DNA of 50,527 bases. It comes from Kaiparowitsia implicata GSE-PSE-MK54-09C (GTDB lineage Bacteria > Cyanobacteriota > Cyanobacteriia > Elainellales > Elainellaceae). The notes under the pieces are model-generated. The model was given only the letters and a program-made list of their open reading frames with translations. It ran no database searches and had not been told where the DNA came from. The translations under genes and the position numbers were made by a program. The stretch lies in the NCBI GenBank assembly GCA_019359435.1, contig JAHHHI010000060.1, positions 1 through 50,527 on the forward strand, written 5' to 3'. Below, piece by piece: positions 17,487 to 25,548 of the stretch. Numbering within the stretch: position 1 is the first letter of the stretch; each line of letters begins with the position of its first letter.

Positions 17487-18434
17487 TTAATCGCATGCTC
17501 CTCGAAGGCGCACTCCAGCTCTGCCTGCGTCTAGACCTGTGTCCCGGCGAATAGAGCCCGCTGGGCTGCCAAGCCGTCCCCCTACTGTTTCCAGGAATGC
17601 CTTGATGCGCGCGGTCCCTTTGAGGTCCTCATGCGTGACGATCCATAGCTCGCGTGTCAACGACGCGATCGGATCCCTGACACCTCTGACCAAGCCCGGC
17701 TCGAGGTCGCCCAGATAACAGGGCAGTATCGCCAGGCCCATGCCCGCGCGCGCGGCGGTGAACTGGTTGATCAGACTGTTTGTGCGGTATGCAACGTTCA
17801 TTGGCCGCAAGCTTTCATTCAACCAATCCGCAGCAGCCACGCCCCGTGTCGGGTCGCTCCAGCCGACGAACGGATGTTGCCTCAGATTCGCGGGATCATC
17901 CACCGCACCCTCCCCCACTACTTCGGGGGCGCCGTAGATCGTCCAGGCGATATTGGCGAGCTTCTTACCGAAGAGTTCCGGCTCTCGCGGGCGGGTTACC
18001 CGGAGAGCGACGTCCGCCTCCCGGCGCGAAAGGTCGAATACCCTATTGTCGACCGCCAGTTCGACCATGATCCCGGGATGCAAGCTGCGGAACCGCGCCA
18101 GTTGTTCGGTGAGAACCCGGAACGCGAGCGTCTCCGATGAGGTAACCCTGAGATTGCCAACAAGTCGGGTGTCGCTGCCGGTGATGTCGCGATCGAGGGC
18201 ATGCGCCTCCGTCTCCATGCGTTCGGCGGTGGCAGCAGCCCGTTCTCCGATAGGCGTCGGCTGATAGACACCGCCGGGAAGCCGTTCAAAGAGACGTGCT
18301 CCAAGCTTTTGCTCGATCGTGTTCAAGTTGCGAAACGCGGTCGAGTGATTGATGCGGAGCAGGTCGGCTCCGCCCTTGAGTGTTCTTGCGCGGCTGATCG
18401 CCAGGATCAGCCTGAGATCGTTCCAGTTTTGCAT
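17487..18434 (-). CDS. LysR-family transcriptional regulator
   Basis: The 315-residue protein has the LysR winged HTH at the N-terminus: NDLRLILAISRARTLKGGA, INHSTAFRNLNTIEQKLGA and RLFERLPGG. An effector domain with NLRVTSSETLAFRVL and AGMGLAILPCYLGDL follows. It is transcribed away from a pair of glutathione S-transferase genes, separated by about 126 bp, the usual arrangement for a LysR regulator and its targets. The inducer is unknown. The last 25 residues are Arg/Gly-rich and may come from a shifted stop. Confidence 0.88.
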   Translation of the reverse strand: MQNWNDLRLILAISRARTLKGGADLLRINHSTAFRNLNTIEQKLGARLFERLPGGVYQPTPIGERAAATAERMETEAHALDRDITGSDTRLVGNLRVTSSETLAFRVLTEQLARFRSLHPGIMVELAVDNRVFDLSRREADVALRVTRPREPELFGKKLANIAWTIYGAPEVVGEGAVDDPANLRQHPFVGWSDPTRGVAAADWLNESLRPMNVAYRTNSLINQFTAARAGMGLAILPCYLGDLEPGLVRGVRDPIASLTRELWIVTHEDLKGTARIKAFLETVGGRLGSPAGSIRRDTGLDAGRAGVRLRGACD

Positions 18435-18560
18435 GCGAGCATTCTAACACGATACTCGCTTGCAGACATGAAAACGCGGTTGGAGAAAGCGCATCAACAC
18501 TTTCGCAGTTGCCTGAGCTATTCAAAACGCCATCGCAACATTCCAACCGAGTTCCGAAAA

Positions 18561-19166
18561 ATGAAACTCTACTATGGCGTCAACGCCTGCTCCCTCGCGG
18601 TCTTGATCACAGCACTAGAGGCCGACATTCCAGTCGAGCTGGTCAAGGTCGATATCTACCATTCGCCCCATACGACGCCGGATGGCAGCGACTATTCGGA
18701 GGTCAACCCCAAGCTCAATGTTCCCATCCTCGAGTTTTCGGACGGGCGCAGGCTTTCCGAAGTAGCTGTTCAGCTCCAGTATCTAGCCGATCAGGAACCG
18801 GGATACGGCTTGGCGCCAGATCGTCTTTCCGATGAACGCTATCGGCTCCAGGAGTGGCTGAACTACATCTCGAGCGAGCTGCACAAATCGTTCAGCCCAT
18901 GGCTTTTTCATTCGGAAGTGGGGAGACCCGCCCAGGAGGCAGCTCGGAACAAGATAGCGTTCCGTCTCCGGCTGGTCGAGGAGAGGCTACGGGATCACCA
19001 GTATCTCATGGGCGGCTACACGATCGCCGACGCGTATCTCTTCACGATCCTGGCCTGGAGCGCATTCGCAAAGGTTCCGCTCGACGAGTTCCCAAGCATC
19101 CGCACCTGGCAGGCCCGCGTCGGAACACGCCCGGCAGTGGTCGAAGCGCTGCGGCGACACGTGTGA
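18561..19166 (+). CDS. Glutathione S-transferase, beta-like
   Basis: The 201-residue protein has a thioredoxin-fold N-terminal domain MKLYYGVNACSLAVLITAL with Cys10, as in beta-class bacterial GSTs. The PKLNVPILEF strand holds the cis-proline, and the C-terminal helical domain has MGGYTIADAYLFTIL. The ATG at 18561 is chosen because it gives the standard class length; an upstream in-frame extension has no similarity. It is divergent from the LysR gene and 12 bp ahead of a second GST. The likely role is conjugation or thiol-disulfide handling of electrophiles. Confidence 0.88.
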   Translation: MKLYYGVNACSLAVLITALEADIPVELVKVDIYHSPHTTPDGSDYSEVNPKLNVPILEFSDGRRLSEVAVQLQYLADQEPGYGLAPDRLSDERYRLQEWLNYISSELHKSFSPWLFHSEVGRPAQEAARNKIAFRLRLVEERLRDHQYLMGGYTIADAYLFTILAWSAFAKVPLDEFPSIRTWQARVGTRPAVVEALRRHV

Positions 19167-19178
19167 CGGGAGTGGTCC

Positions 19179-19877
19179 ATGCGCAAGTTCACTCTCATCA
19201 GCTTCAAGCTGTGCCCCTATGTGCAGCGGGTGGCCATTTCGATGCGGGAAAAAGGCATCCCGTTCGAGCTCGTCTACGTCGACCTGGCTGACAAGCCCGA
19301 ATGGTTCAATGCCATCTCTCCTTTGGGCAAGGTCCCATTGCTTCGGGTGGACGACGGATCGGATACCGCGGTCCTCTTCGAGAGCTCGGTAATACTCGAA
19401 TACCTCGAGGACATCGGCCAGGGCCGACCCATGCATTCCGCCGAACCCGTCGAGAAGGCGCTCCAGAGGGGATGGATGGAATTCGGCTCCTCGATGCTGG
19501 CTGATATCTGGTCCCTGGAGACTGCAACGGGCGCCGCTGCATACGAGAGTGCAGTCGTCTCCCTGAACAGGAAACTGGACCGGCTGGAAAATACTCTTGG
19601 CACTGGGCCTTTCTTCACCGGCACGGAGTTCAGCTTCGTGGATGCGGTTTTCGCCCCTGCCTTTCGGTACTTCGATGTGTTCGACGGGTTCATGGAGCGA
19701 TCGTTACTTGCGCGCTTTGCAAGGGTTACAGCATGGCGCCAAGCCCTTGCTCAGCGTCCAAGCGTGGCCGCCGCAGTGGTGCCCGAATACGCCGAACTGC
19801 TGCATGACTTCCTGCGAGGTACGGGCGCTTGGCTCATCAATCCCGCCAACGGCCGCAGTGTCAGCGCTAACGCCTGA
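19179..19877 (+). CDS. Glutathione S-transferase, Cys-type (omega/lambda-like)
   Basis: The 232-residue protein starts MRKFTLISFKLCPYVQRVA with a C-P-Y-x motif at residues 12-14, as in Cys-type GSTs that act as thiol transferases or dehalogenase/reductase-like enzymes. SPLGKVPLLRV holds the cis-proline, and LFESSVILEYLED is the glutathione gamma-glutamyl binding motif (E-S-x-x-I). The C-terminal domain has TEFSFVDAVFAPAFRY. It is in an operon with the beta-like GST and presumably under the divergent LysR regulator. Confidence 0.88.
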   Translation: MRKFTLISFKLCPYVQRVAISMREKGIPFELVYVDLADKPEWFNAISPLGKVPLLRVDDGSDTAVLFESSVILEYLEDIGQGRPMHSAEPVEKALQRGWMEFGSSMLADIWSLETATGAAAYESAVVSLNRKLDRLENTLGTGPFFTGTEFSFVDAVFAPAFRYFDVFDGFMERSLLARFARVTAWRQALAQRPSVAAAVVPEYAELLHDFLRGTGAWLINPANGRSVSANA

Positions 19878-20116
19878 TAGATTAACCTTGACCTAGACGT
19901 CCACGTTACTCAGACCGCTCCTGACCAAGGGGTCGGCCTTCGGGCCGCCCCCTCGCTTAGTTGCCAAAGGCAACCTGAGCCGCCCCGCCTTTTGATCTAG
20001 GGGCGCTTGCGAATGATTTGATCTAGCGACGCTGCGCCTCGTGATCTCCTCGAACGGCTGAAAGCGTTCGTCATCCACGGTGTTGGCTCCATCACCTGGG
20101 ACCACCAAAGTTTAGC
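19878..20116. other. Intergenic region with a UUCG-type hairpin
   Basis: Between the convergent GST and Cu-ATPase genes no gene is seen. A hairpin lies at 19929-19952: CGGCC and GGCCG closing a TTCG tetraloop, extended by GGGG/CCCC with one mismatch. It may terminate the GST operon although no T-run follows. Confidence 0.45.
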
Positions 20117-22474
20117 TCATTCGATCCGCGCGGAGCGCAGCCGAAGCGAATTTCCGATGACGCTGACCGAGGAAAGCGCCATGGCCGCGGCAGCAATCGC
20201 CGGAGACAAGGTCAATCCAAAGAACGGGTAGAGCACGCCGGCGGCCACCGGGACCCCCGCGGCATTATAGGCGAAGGCAAAGAACAGGTTCTGGCGGATA
20301 TTGGCCATGGTTGCCTGCGACAGGGCGCGAGCCTTGACGATGCCCATCAGGTCGCCGTTGAGCAGCGTGACGCCAGCGCTTTCGATGGCGACATCGGTGC
20401 CAGTTCCCATGGCAATGCCGACATCGGCCGCGGCAAGCGCCGGGGCGTCATTCACGCCGTCTCCAGCCATCCCAATGATACCACCCTGTTCGCGCAAGCG
20501 GTTGACGACCTCGCTCTTGCGCTCCGGCAGGACGTCCGCTTCCACGGCCTCGATGCCCAGTTTGCGGGCGACGGCATCGGCGGTTACCTTGTTATCGCCC
20601 GTCATCATGACGACCTTGATACCCTGCAGTGCAAGCTCTGTCAGGGCAGCTGGGGTGGTCAGGCGAATGGGGTCGGAAATCCCGATGACTCCGGCGAGGC
20701 GCTTGTCGATGCCTACCAGAATCGCTGTAGCGCCATCGGCGCGAAGCGCATTGGCACGATCCGTCCAGGTGTCCGTGTCGATGCCCATGGATTTGAGGTA
20801 TTTAGCACTACCGATGTGCAGTTGCTGCCCCTCGACCATTCCGGTGAGGCCCTTGCCGACAGGCGAGTCCACGTCCGTTGGGTCCGAGAGGGTCAGGCCG
20901 CGCTCCTTGGCCGCGTTGATAATGGCGAGGCCCAGAGGATGCTCGCTTGCCCGCTCGAGGCTCGCCGCAAGGCGGAGAAGGCTTTCCTCGCCGCCGTCGT
21001 TTGCGGGAATGATGGCCGTGACGGCCGGCTTGCCCTCGGTGAGCGTGCCGGTCTTGTCGACCACCAGGGTGTCTACCTTTTCCAACCGCTCCAGAGCCTC
21101 GGCATTCTTGATCAGCAGACCGAGAGTGGCACCCTTGCCGACGCCGACCATGATGGACATCGGCGTCGCCAGGCCCAGCGCACAGGGACACGCAATGATC
21201 AGCACCGAAACCGCTGCCACCAGACCATAGGCCAGGCGCGGCTCGGGGCCCCAGATGCCCCAGGCGATGAAGGCGACGATCGCAATGCCGATCACCAGCG
21301 GCACGAACCAGCCGGACACCTGGTCGGCGAGCTTCTGGATCGGCGCCCGTGAGCGCTGGGCCGCGGCCACCATCTGGACTATCCTCGATAGCAAAGTGTC
21401 CTGGCCGATCTGCACCGCTTCCATCACCAGTCCACCGGACTGGTTGATCGTGCCACCGATCAGTCGATCGCCAACTTCCTTGGTGACGGGCATGGATTCT
21501 CCGGTGACCATGGATTCATCAAGCGCACTGCGGCCCTCGACGACCTTGCCGTCGACGGGCACCTTTTCGCCCGGCCTTACCCGCAAGCGATCGCCGACAA
21601 TGATCATTTCGATGCCGACTTCTTCATCCGATCCATCGGCGCCAATACGCCGCGCCGTCTTGGGCGCAAGATCCAACAAGGCCTTGATGGCCCCGGATGT
21701 CTGTTCGCGCGCCCGCAGTTCGAGCACCTGACCGAGCAGGGCCAACGCGGTGATCACGGCAGCCGCTTCGAAATAAACTGGCACCGCCCCACCCATGCCG
21801 CGCATGTCAGCCGGGAAGATGCCAGGCAGGACAGTAGCGATGACGGAGTAGAGCCAGGCCACGCCAATGCCCATGGCGATCAGGGTGAACATGTTGAGGC
21901 TGCGGTTGACCACGGACGCGGCCCCACGCTCGAAGAACGGCCAACCGGCCCAGAGCACCACCGGCGTGGCCAGGACCAATTGAACCCAGTTCAGGTTCTG
22001 CGGCGATATGAAGGCATGGAAATTGAAGAGATGGCTGCCCATCTCCAGCAGGAACACCGGCACCGCCAACGCCGTGCCGATCCAGAAACGCCGGGTCATG
22101 TCGACCAGTTCGGCGCTTGGACCAGTCTCGGCGGTCGGCATCTCCGGCTCCAGCGTCATGCCGCAGATCGGGCAGTTACCGGGATGATCCTGGCGGATCT
22201 GGGGGTGCATCGGACAGGTATAGACCGTGCCGGGAGCCGCCGCGGGTGGCGGCGCTTCCGCCTTGACGAGGTAGGCGGCAGGGTCGGCCACGAACTTGTC
22301 GTGGCATTTGGCAGAGCAGAAATAGAATGTGTCGCCTGCATGCTTGGCGCTGAATTTGGCCGTGGCGGGATCGACCGACATACCGCAGACCGGATCCTTC
22401 GCCTGGTGCCCGGCATGGGTCTTAGGCTGGGCGTGGTGATCATGATGTTGGGGCGTATCGGTGGTGCCGCTCAT
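20117..22474 (-). CDS. copA: Cu(I)-exporting P1B-type ATPase with YHS and metal-binding N-terminal domains
   Basis: This 785-residue inner-membrane pump exports Cu(I) from the cytosol. A His-rich start is followed by a YHS domain (residues about 26-69, [10 protein letters not shown]) and a YTCPMHP...CPICGMTL heavy-metal-binding motif (85-108). There is no classical HMA domain. Catalytic parts are the TGE motif near 324-326, the CPC metal site at 429-431, the phosphorylated Asp473 in DKTGTLTEG and GDGVND at 671-676. The YHS-plus-YTCPMHP architecture is typical of CopA2/SilP-like pumps, some of which also move silver. A MerR-type promoter lies upstream at 22505-22532. A cytochrome c and DUF305 gene follow on the other side. 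Confidence 0.92.
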   Translation of the reverse strand: MSGTTDTPQHHDHHAQPKTHAGHQAKDPVCGMSVDPATAKFSAKHAGDTFYFCSAKCHDKFVADPAAYLVKAEAPPPAAAPGTVYTCPMHPQIRQDHPGNCPICGMTLEPEMPTAETGPSAELVDMTRRFWIGTALAVPVFLLEMGSHLFNFHAFISPQNLNWVQLVLATPVVLWAGWPFFERGAASVVNRSLNMFTLIAMGIGVAWLYSVIATVLPGIFPADMRGMGGAVPVYFEAAAVITALALLGQVLELRAREQTSGAIKALLDLAPKTARRIGADGSDEEVGIEMIIVGDRLRVRPGEKVPVDGKVVEGRSALDESMVTGESMPVTKEVGDRLIGGTINQSGGLVMEAVQIGQDTLLSRIVQMVAAAQRSRAPIQKLADQVSGWFVPLVIGIAIVAFIAWGIWGPEPRLAYGLVAAVSVLIIACPCALGLATPMSIMVGVGKGATLGLLIKNAEALERLEKVDTLVVDKTGTLTEGKPAVTAIIPANDGGEESLLRLAASLERASEHPLGLAIINAAKERGLTLSDPTDVDSPVGKGLTGMVEGQQLHIGSAKYLKSMGIDTDTWTDRANALRADGATAILVGIDKRLAGVIGISDPIRLTTPAALTELALQGIKVVMMTGDNKVTADAVARKLGIEAVEADVLPERKSEVVNRLREQGGIIGMAGDGVNDAPALAAADVGIAMGTGTDVAIESAGVTLLNGDLMGIVKARALSQATMANIRQNLFFAFAYNAAGVPVAAGVLYPFFGLTLSPAIAAAAMALSSVSVIGNSLRLRSARIE

Positions 22475-22504
22475 ATCACTGTCCTTTGGTTCGATCGCCG
22501 AAGT

Positions 22505-22532
22505 GTGCGCCTTCCCACCGTGACAAGGTCAA
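22505..22532 (-). promoter_or_regulatory. MerR/CueR-type promoter of copA
   Basis: Read on the minus strand, TTGACC (22532-22527) is followed by a dyad with arms ACCTT and GAAGG over the spacer, 31 bp before the copA start. This is the layout bound by CueR/HmrR regulators. Confidence 0.75.
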
Positions 22533-22660
22533 GCCCTTTCGTCACTTCGTCGTCATCCGCTCAGCTGCGCTCGTCAGACCGACTTGTGGAGGGTATTCTC
22601 AGACGTTGGTACCTTGGAGTTCGGCGAATGGATTCGCGCATCCCTGGAGTCAGTTGCCCA

Positions 22661-23050
22661 ATGAACCTCCTGCTGGCGCTGACTGTGACGATCTTTGCGG
22701 CGAGTACAGCACTGGCGCAACCGGCACAGCCTGACGGTGAGGCGCTCTACCTGGAGTATTGCGCCAGTTGCCACGGCGCCAACCTCGAGGGCCAGCCCAA
22801 CTGGATGGAGCGGCTGCCGAGCGGACGATTGCCGGCGCCGCCCCATGATGAGACGGGACATTCCTGGCACCATTCCGACGAGCAACTGCTCAGGATCGTG
22901 CGCGATGGCCTGGCTGCCATAGCCCCCGGATACCAAACGGACATGCCCGCATTCCGGGGAACGCTCAGCGACCAGGAGATCGTGGAAATCCTCGACTACA
23001 TTAAACAAACCTGGCCCGATCGCGAGCGGGAGGTGCAGCGGAGCCGATGA
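22661..23050 (+). CDS. Exported c-type cytochrome
   Basis: The 129-residue protein has a signal peptide (MNLLLALTVTIFAASTALA) and one haem site CASCH at residues 28-32. A WHHSDEQLLRIVRDG helix and YQTDMPAFRGTLSDQE follow, where the Met of TDMPAF is the probable sixth haem ligand. This class I mono-haem cytochrome type recurs in copper-resistance islands. The ATG at 22661 is preferred since it begins the signal peptide; an in-frame ATG at 22628 adds 11 unrelated residues. It is divergent from copA. A close but frameshifted relative lies at 31.1-31.4 kb. Confidence 0.85.
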   Translation: MNLLLALTVTIFAASTALAQPAQPDGEALYLEYCASCHGANLEGQPNWMERLPSGRLPAPPHDETGHSWHHSDEQLLRIVRDGLAAIAPGYQTDMPAFRGTLSDQEIVEILDYIKQTWPDREREVQRSR

Positions 23051-23150
23051 TCTCCCTCGCACCTCGGCTCTATGCAAGGCGCTTCTGACCCGACCACGGG
23101 CAAAGCCGGACAAAGTCTGGCACGCATCCATCGTCATCTGGTCATAATGG

Positions 23151-23174
23151 AAAAGGGGCGCCGAAGCGCCCCTT
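23151..23174 (-). terminator. Rho-independent terminator after the DUF305 gene
   Basis: On the minus strand a 9-bp GC-rich stem (AAGGGGCGC/GCGCCCCTT) closes a UUCG tetraloop and runs into TTTT, just past the DUF305 stop at 23193. It also lies downstream of the convergent cytochrome gene. Confidence 0.8.
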
Positions 23175-23192
23175 AGGTCTTGCCAGTCCAGC

Positions 23193-23654
23193 TTACTTTG
23201 CGGCGGCCTGTTCTTCGAGCCACGCCAACATCTCGACGATCTCGGCCTCCTGGGCGCCGATGACCTTCAGCGCCATCGCTTTGGCCCACTCGTCGTTGCC
23301 ATGCGCCAGTTCGGCCTTGGCCATGCTGATCGCACCCTGATGGTGCGGGATCATCCCGCAGACAAAGGCCACATCGATGTCCTCAGCCTTGGCCCCGGTC
23401 ATCATGTCCCGGTTCATGGCATCCATGCCGGCCATCATGTCGGCATGGGCCTGGTCCATGTCCGGGTCCATGGCCATTGGCATCATCGGCGCCTCGCCGC
23501 CCGATTTACAGATCTCGGGAAGGATCGAGGCGACTTCGCCGCCCATGGCGGCCATGTCGTGACCGGGCATGGCGTCCTGGGCTGACGAAGAGGCAACCGT
23601 GCCGGCCAGTAGCGCGAAGGTAAGCAGTGCAGTCTTGAAGGTGTGCATTTTCAT
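23193..23654 (-). CDS. Exported DUF305 (ferritin-fold) protein with Met-rich segment
   Basis: The 153-residue protein has an N-terminal signal (MKMHTFKTALLTFALLAGT). A Met/His-rich stretch follows (MPGHDMAAMGG; EAPMMPMAMDPDMDQAHADMM), then the DUF305 core [20 protein letters not shown], with the conserved M-I-P-H-H-Q-x-A motif. DUF305 proteins are periplasmic and accompany copper genes; the Met/His clusters suggest Cu(I) binding. The start at 23654 follows an AGGA ribosome-binding site. A paralogue lies at 47.0-47.4 kb beside the second Cu module. Confidence 0.85.
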   Translation of the reverse strand: MKMHTFKTALLTFALLAGTVASSSAQDAMPGHDMAAMGGEVASILPEICKSGGEAPMMPMAMDPDMDQAHADMMAGMDAMNRDMMTGAKAEDIDVAFVCGMIPHHQGAISMAKAELAHGNDEWAKAMALKVIGAQEAEIVEMLAWLEEQAAAK

Positions 23655-23694
23655 TGTCCTGATTGGTGGCATCAAGGGCTTGCGCCCGACTCAG

Positions 23695-24054
23695 TCAGGT
23701 CAATTTCGGAGGGCGGTCCACTCCTGCATTGGCCCAGCGAAGCGCGATCTCGAAGGGATGGTGCGGATAGGCGGAGAACAGCGACACGCGGGTGGAGGCG
23801 CATGGAGGCGCGGGCAAAGGGACACCGCAATGGCCCAAACCGCAGCAACTGACCTGACCCTCGTGATGCCCCCGGCAATCCTCGCCCGGGCAATTATGCG
23901 CGGCGAGCACACTGGCAGCATGCGCCTGGGTGTCCAATTGTGCGGCATGGCCGGCATGGTGGGAAATCATGCTGAACACGACAAACATCGTCAGGGCAAC
24001 GAACCGCCGGATCGTTCCCCAAGGCGCTGTCGCATTTTTGGCAGGGCTCTGCAT
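23695..24054 (-). CDS. Small exported Cys/His-rich hypothetical protein
   Basis: The 119-residue protein has one N-terminal hydrophobic segment (RRFVALTMFVVFSMISHHA), then a Cys/His cluster: NCPGEDCRGHHEGQVSCCGLGHC. It ends in an RPPKLT motif, resembling the E/R-RPP endings of other small proteins in this island (412-690 and 35114-35440). It lies upstream of the DUF305 gene on the same strand. A periplasmic metal-binding role is plausible, but the family is not characterised. Confidence 0.6.
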   Translation of the reverse strand: MQSPAKNATAPWGTIRRFVALTMFVVFSMISHHAGHAAQLDTQAHAASVLAAHNCPGEDCRGHHEGQVSCCGLGHCGVPLPAPPCASTRVSLFSAYPHHPFEIALRWANAGVDRPPKLT

Positions 24055-24112
24055 GGTTGGCTAACTCAAGGTGGGAGCCGACGGTTCCCTCATTCGCAGG
24101 ACCAGGAGTGTG

Positions 24113-24634
24113 TCACCGCTTCGCTGCGGAGACCAGTTTGTCGAAAGCATCGAGGATTTCTGCGCCGGACCCTTTGACGCCTGCATCGATCCATTGGCGG
24201 ATTGCAGCCAGCAGCGCCCCGCTCAGCATGGCGATCATCGTAGCCCGGTGTTCATCTGGCCCGACCTCTGCTGCCACCACCTCTTCAACGATCGATCGGA
24301 ATTCGGTCTCTGCAAGCGCGCCCCCGCCGCCACCGAGGAGAGCGGCAAAGAGCCCGGCATGGGACTTTGTATGGCCAAGCAGGGCTTCCATGAACCCCCT
24401 CCGTTCTGCCGCGGTGGATTTGGGCAAGGATGTCAGTTCGTCCCGCCAGCGGTTGAAACCGAACTGCAGCAGATCCTCCTTGGCCTTGAAGTGCGCATAG
24501 AATGTAGTGCGCCCGACATCGGCTTCATCAATGAGGTCCTGGATCGAGAACCCGTCATAGCCCCTTTCGGCGACCAGCGCGACGAAGGCCGAATATAGGG
24601 CCTCCCTGGTTTTCCTAACGCGACGATCCATCAT
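24113..24634 (-). CDS. TetR-family transcriptional regulator
   Basis: The protein has about 173 residues with an N-terminal HTH: RKTREALYSAFVALVAERGYDGFSIQDLIDEADVGRTTFYAHF, then a helical ligand domain with a Gly-rich loop. The start at the MMDRRVRK segment is chosen because upstream residues show no family similarity. It is divergent from a membrane-protein gene starting at 24749, about 115 bp away. It probably represses that gene; an ACGGA/TCCGT half-site pair lies just before it. Confidence 0.85.
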   Translation of the reverse strand: MMDRRVRKTREALYSAFVALVAERGYDGFSIQDLIDEADVGRTTFYAHFKAKEDLLQFGFNRWRDELTSLPKSTAAERRGFMEALLGHTKSHAGLFAALLGGGGGALAETEFRSIVEEVVAAEVGPDEHRATMIAMLSGALLAAIRQWIDAGVKGSGAEILDAFDKLVSAAKR

Positions 24635-24748
24635 TTCCGAACACTCCGTCCAAAGCTGTTCCATACGGAATGTCGGCGGGTGGACAGTCATCCAGTTTCA
24701 GAACATTTGTTCGGTAACGGATATCTTGTCCGTCATCAAGGATCAGTC

Positions 24749-25216
24749 ATGTTCAAGACCACTCCGGCTCTCGCCTCACTCGCAACACTGGTGGCCACCC
24801 TTCTCGCCACCGGAATTCATCATATCTTCCGGTTGGGTCCGGCGCTCATTCTGCCCACCGGAGTGGGGTTGGCGGTCCCCATCGTTCTCTGGGCACTCTA
24901 CTCACGCTCCGGCAAACCCGCGTTGCTCTGGGCGTACGGCGCCTACGCCGGCCTCGTCGTGTTCTGGTTCGGCTTCCTCGACGGGTTCCTGGACCACGTC
25001 GTCAAGGCCGCCGGGCTGGAGAACATCACGTTCCTGCCCGGCAGCGAGGAGGCGGTCGTGGGGACTGCGATGCAACTCTGGTCCCAATCCGCGTCGACAG
25101 CCTTCTATGAGGGGACAGGCATCTTGAGCGCCATCCTTGCCCTCCTGACCGTCATCGCCACCGGTGTTTATGTCTATCGGGAGCTTCCCGCCCAGGCCGA
25201 GCCCCGCCAGGTTTAA
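24749..25216 (+). CDS. Membrane protein of unknown function under TetR control
   Basis: The 155-residue protein has four predicted membrane helices: ASLATLVATLLATGIHHIF, LILPTGVGLAVPIVLWALY, LLWAYGAYAGLVVFWFGFL and ILSAILALLTVIATGVYVY. The loop after helix 3 is acidic (LDGFLDH, PGSEEAVV). I do not recognise the family. It is divergent from the TetR gene and convergent with a CopZ-like gene. A C-terminal fragment of a homologous protein, again convergent with a copZ remnant, lies at 42488-42559, so this gene belongs to a copied cassette. Confidence 0.7.
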   Translation: MFKTTPALASLATLVATLLATGIHHIFRLGPALILPTGVGLAVPIVLWALYSRSGKPALLWAYGAYAGLVVFWFGFLDGFLDHVVKAAGLENITFLPGSEEAVVGTAMQLWSQSASTAFYEGTGILSAILALLTVIATGVYVYRELPAQAEPRQV

Positions 25217-25243
25217 GCAGACGAACAACCGAACCGTGCTGAG

Positions 25244-25277
25244 AATAGGGCCGCTGCGGTGTCGCAGCGGCCCTATT
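25244..25277. terminator. Bidirectional hairpin between convergent genes
   Basis: Perfect 15-bp arms (AATAGGGCCGCTGCG at 25244-25258 and its complement at 25263-25277) enclose a GTGT loop. It lies between the stop of the membrane protein (plus) and the stop of the CopZ-like gene (minus). The A/T ends of the stem give short U-runs in both directions. Confidence 0.75.
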
Positions 25278-25284
25278 GGGTAGC

Positions 25285-25485
25285 TTAGGTTCGAAGTTGC
25301 CCGGTATAGCCGGCATCTTCGATTGCCTGGGCGAACCGCTCGACCGGCTCGTCACTCTCGATCTTCACGGCGAGCGAACCTAGATCGATGTCGACTTTGG
25401 CGGCAGCGTCGACGCTTTTCACCGCCTTCTCGACCGTGGCCACGCAGTGCGAGCAGGTCATGTCGCTGACTTGGAAATTGTACAT
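25285..25485 (-). CDS. copZ: CopZ-like HMA-domain copper chaperone
   Basis: This 66-residue cytosolic chaperone consists of one HMA domain. The metal site is MTCSHC at residues 9-14 and the domain ends EDAGYTGQLRT. It would bind Cu(I) and deliver it to CopA or to CueR. The frame is open upstream into a broken MFS gene, but a strong MerR-type promoter ends about 25 bp before the ATG at 25485. An independent start there is therefore much more likely than a real MFS-HMA fusion. Confidence 0.85.
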   Translation of the reverse strand: MYNFQVSDMTCSHCVATVEKAVKSVDAAAKVDIDLGSLAVKIESDEPVERFAQAIEDAGYTGQLRT

Positions 25486-25507
25486 CCGTATCCGTCCTTC
25501 TTGTTGC

Positions 25508-25547
25508 GATGCACCTAATCTGGAGCTTCCAACAATGGGAAGGTCAA
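25508..25547 (-). promoter_or_regulatory. MerR/CueR-type promoter of copZ
   Basis: On the minus strand TTGACC (25547-25542) is followed by a perfect 5-bp dyad CTTCC-N7-GGAAG (25542-25526). The 19-bp spacer leads to CAGATT as -10. The dyad position and spacer length are classical for CueR/HmrR. Confidence 0.85.
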
Positions 25548-25548
25548 G

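Noticed and set aside
20301-21230. Long plus-strand open frame (about 309 residues) inside copA
   Set aside because: It is antisense to the P-type ATPase, low-complexity and Ser/Ala/Arg-rich, and without family motifs; it follows from codon bias on the real strand.
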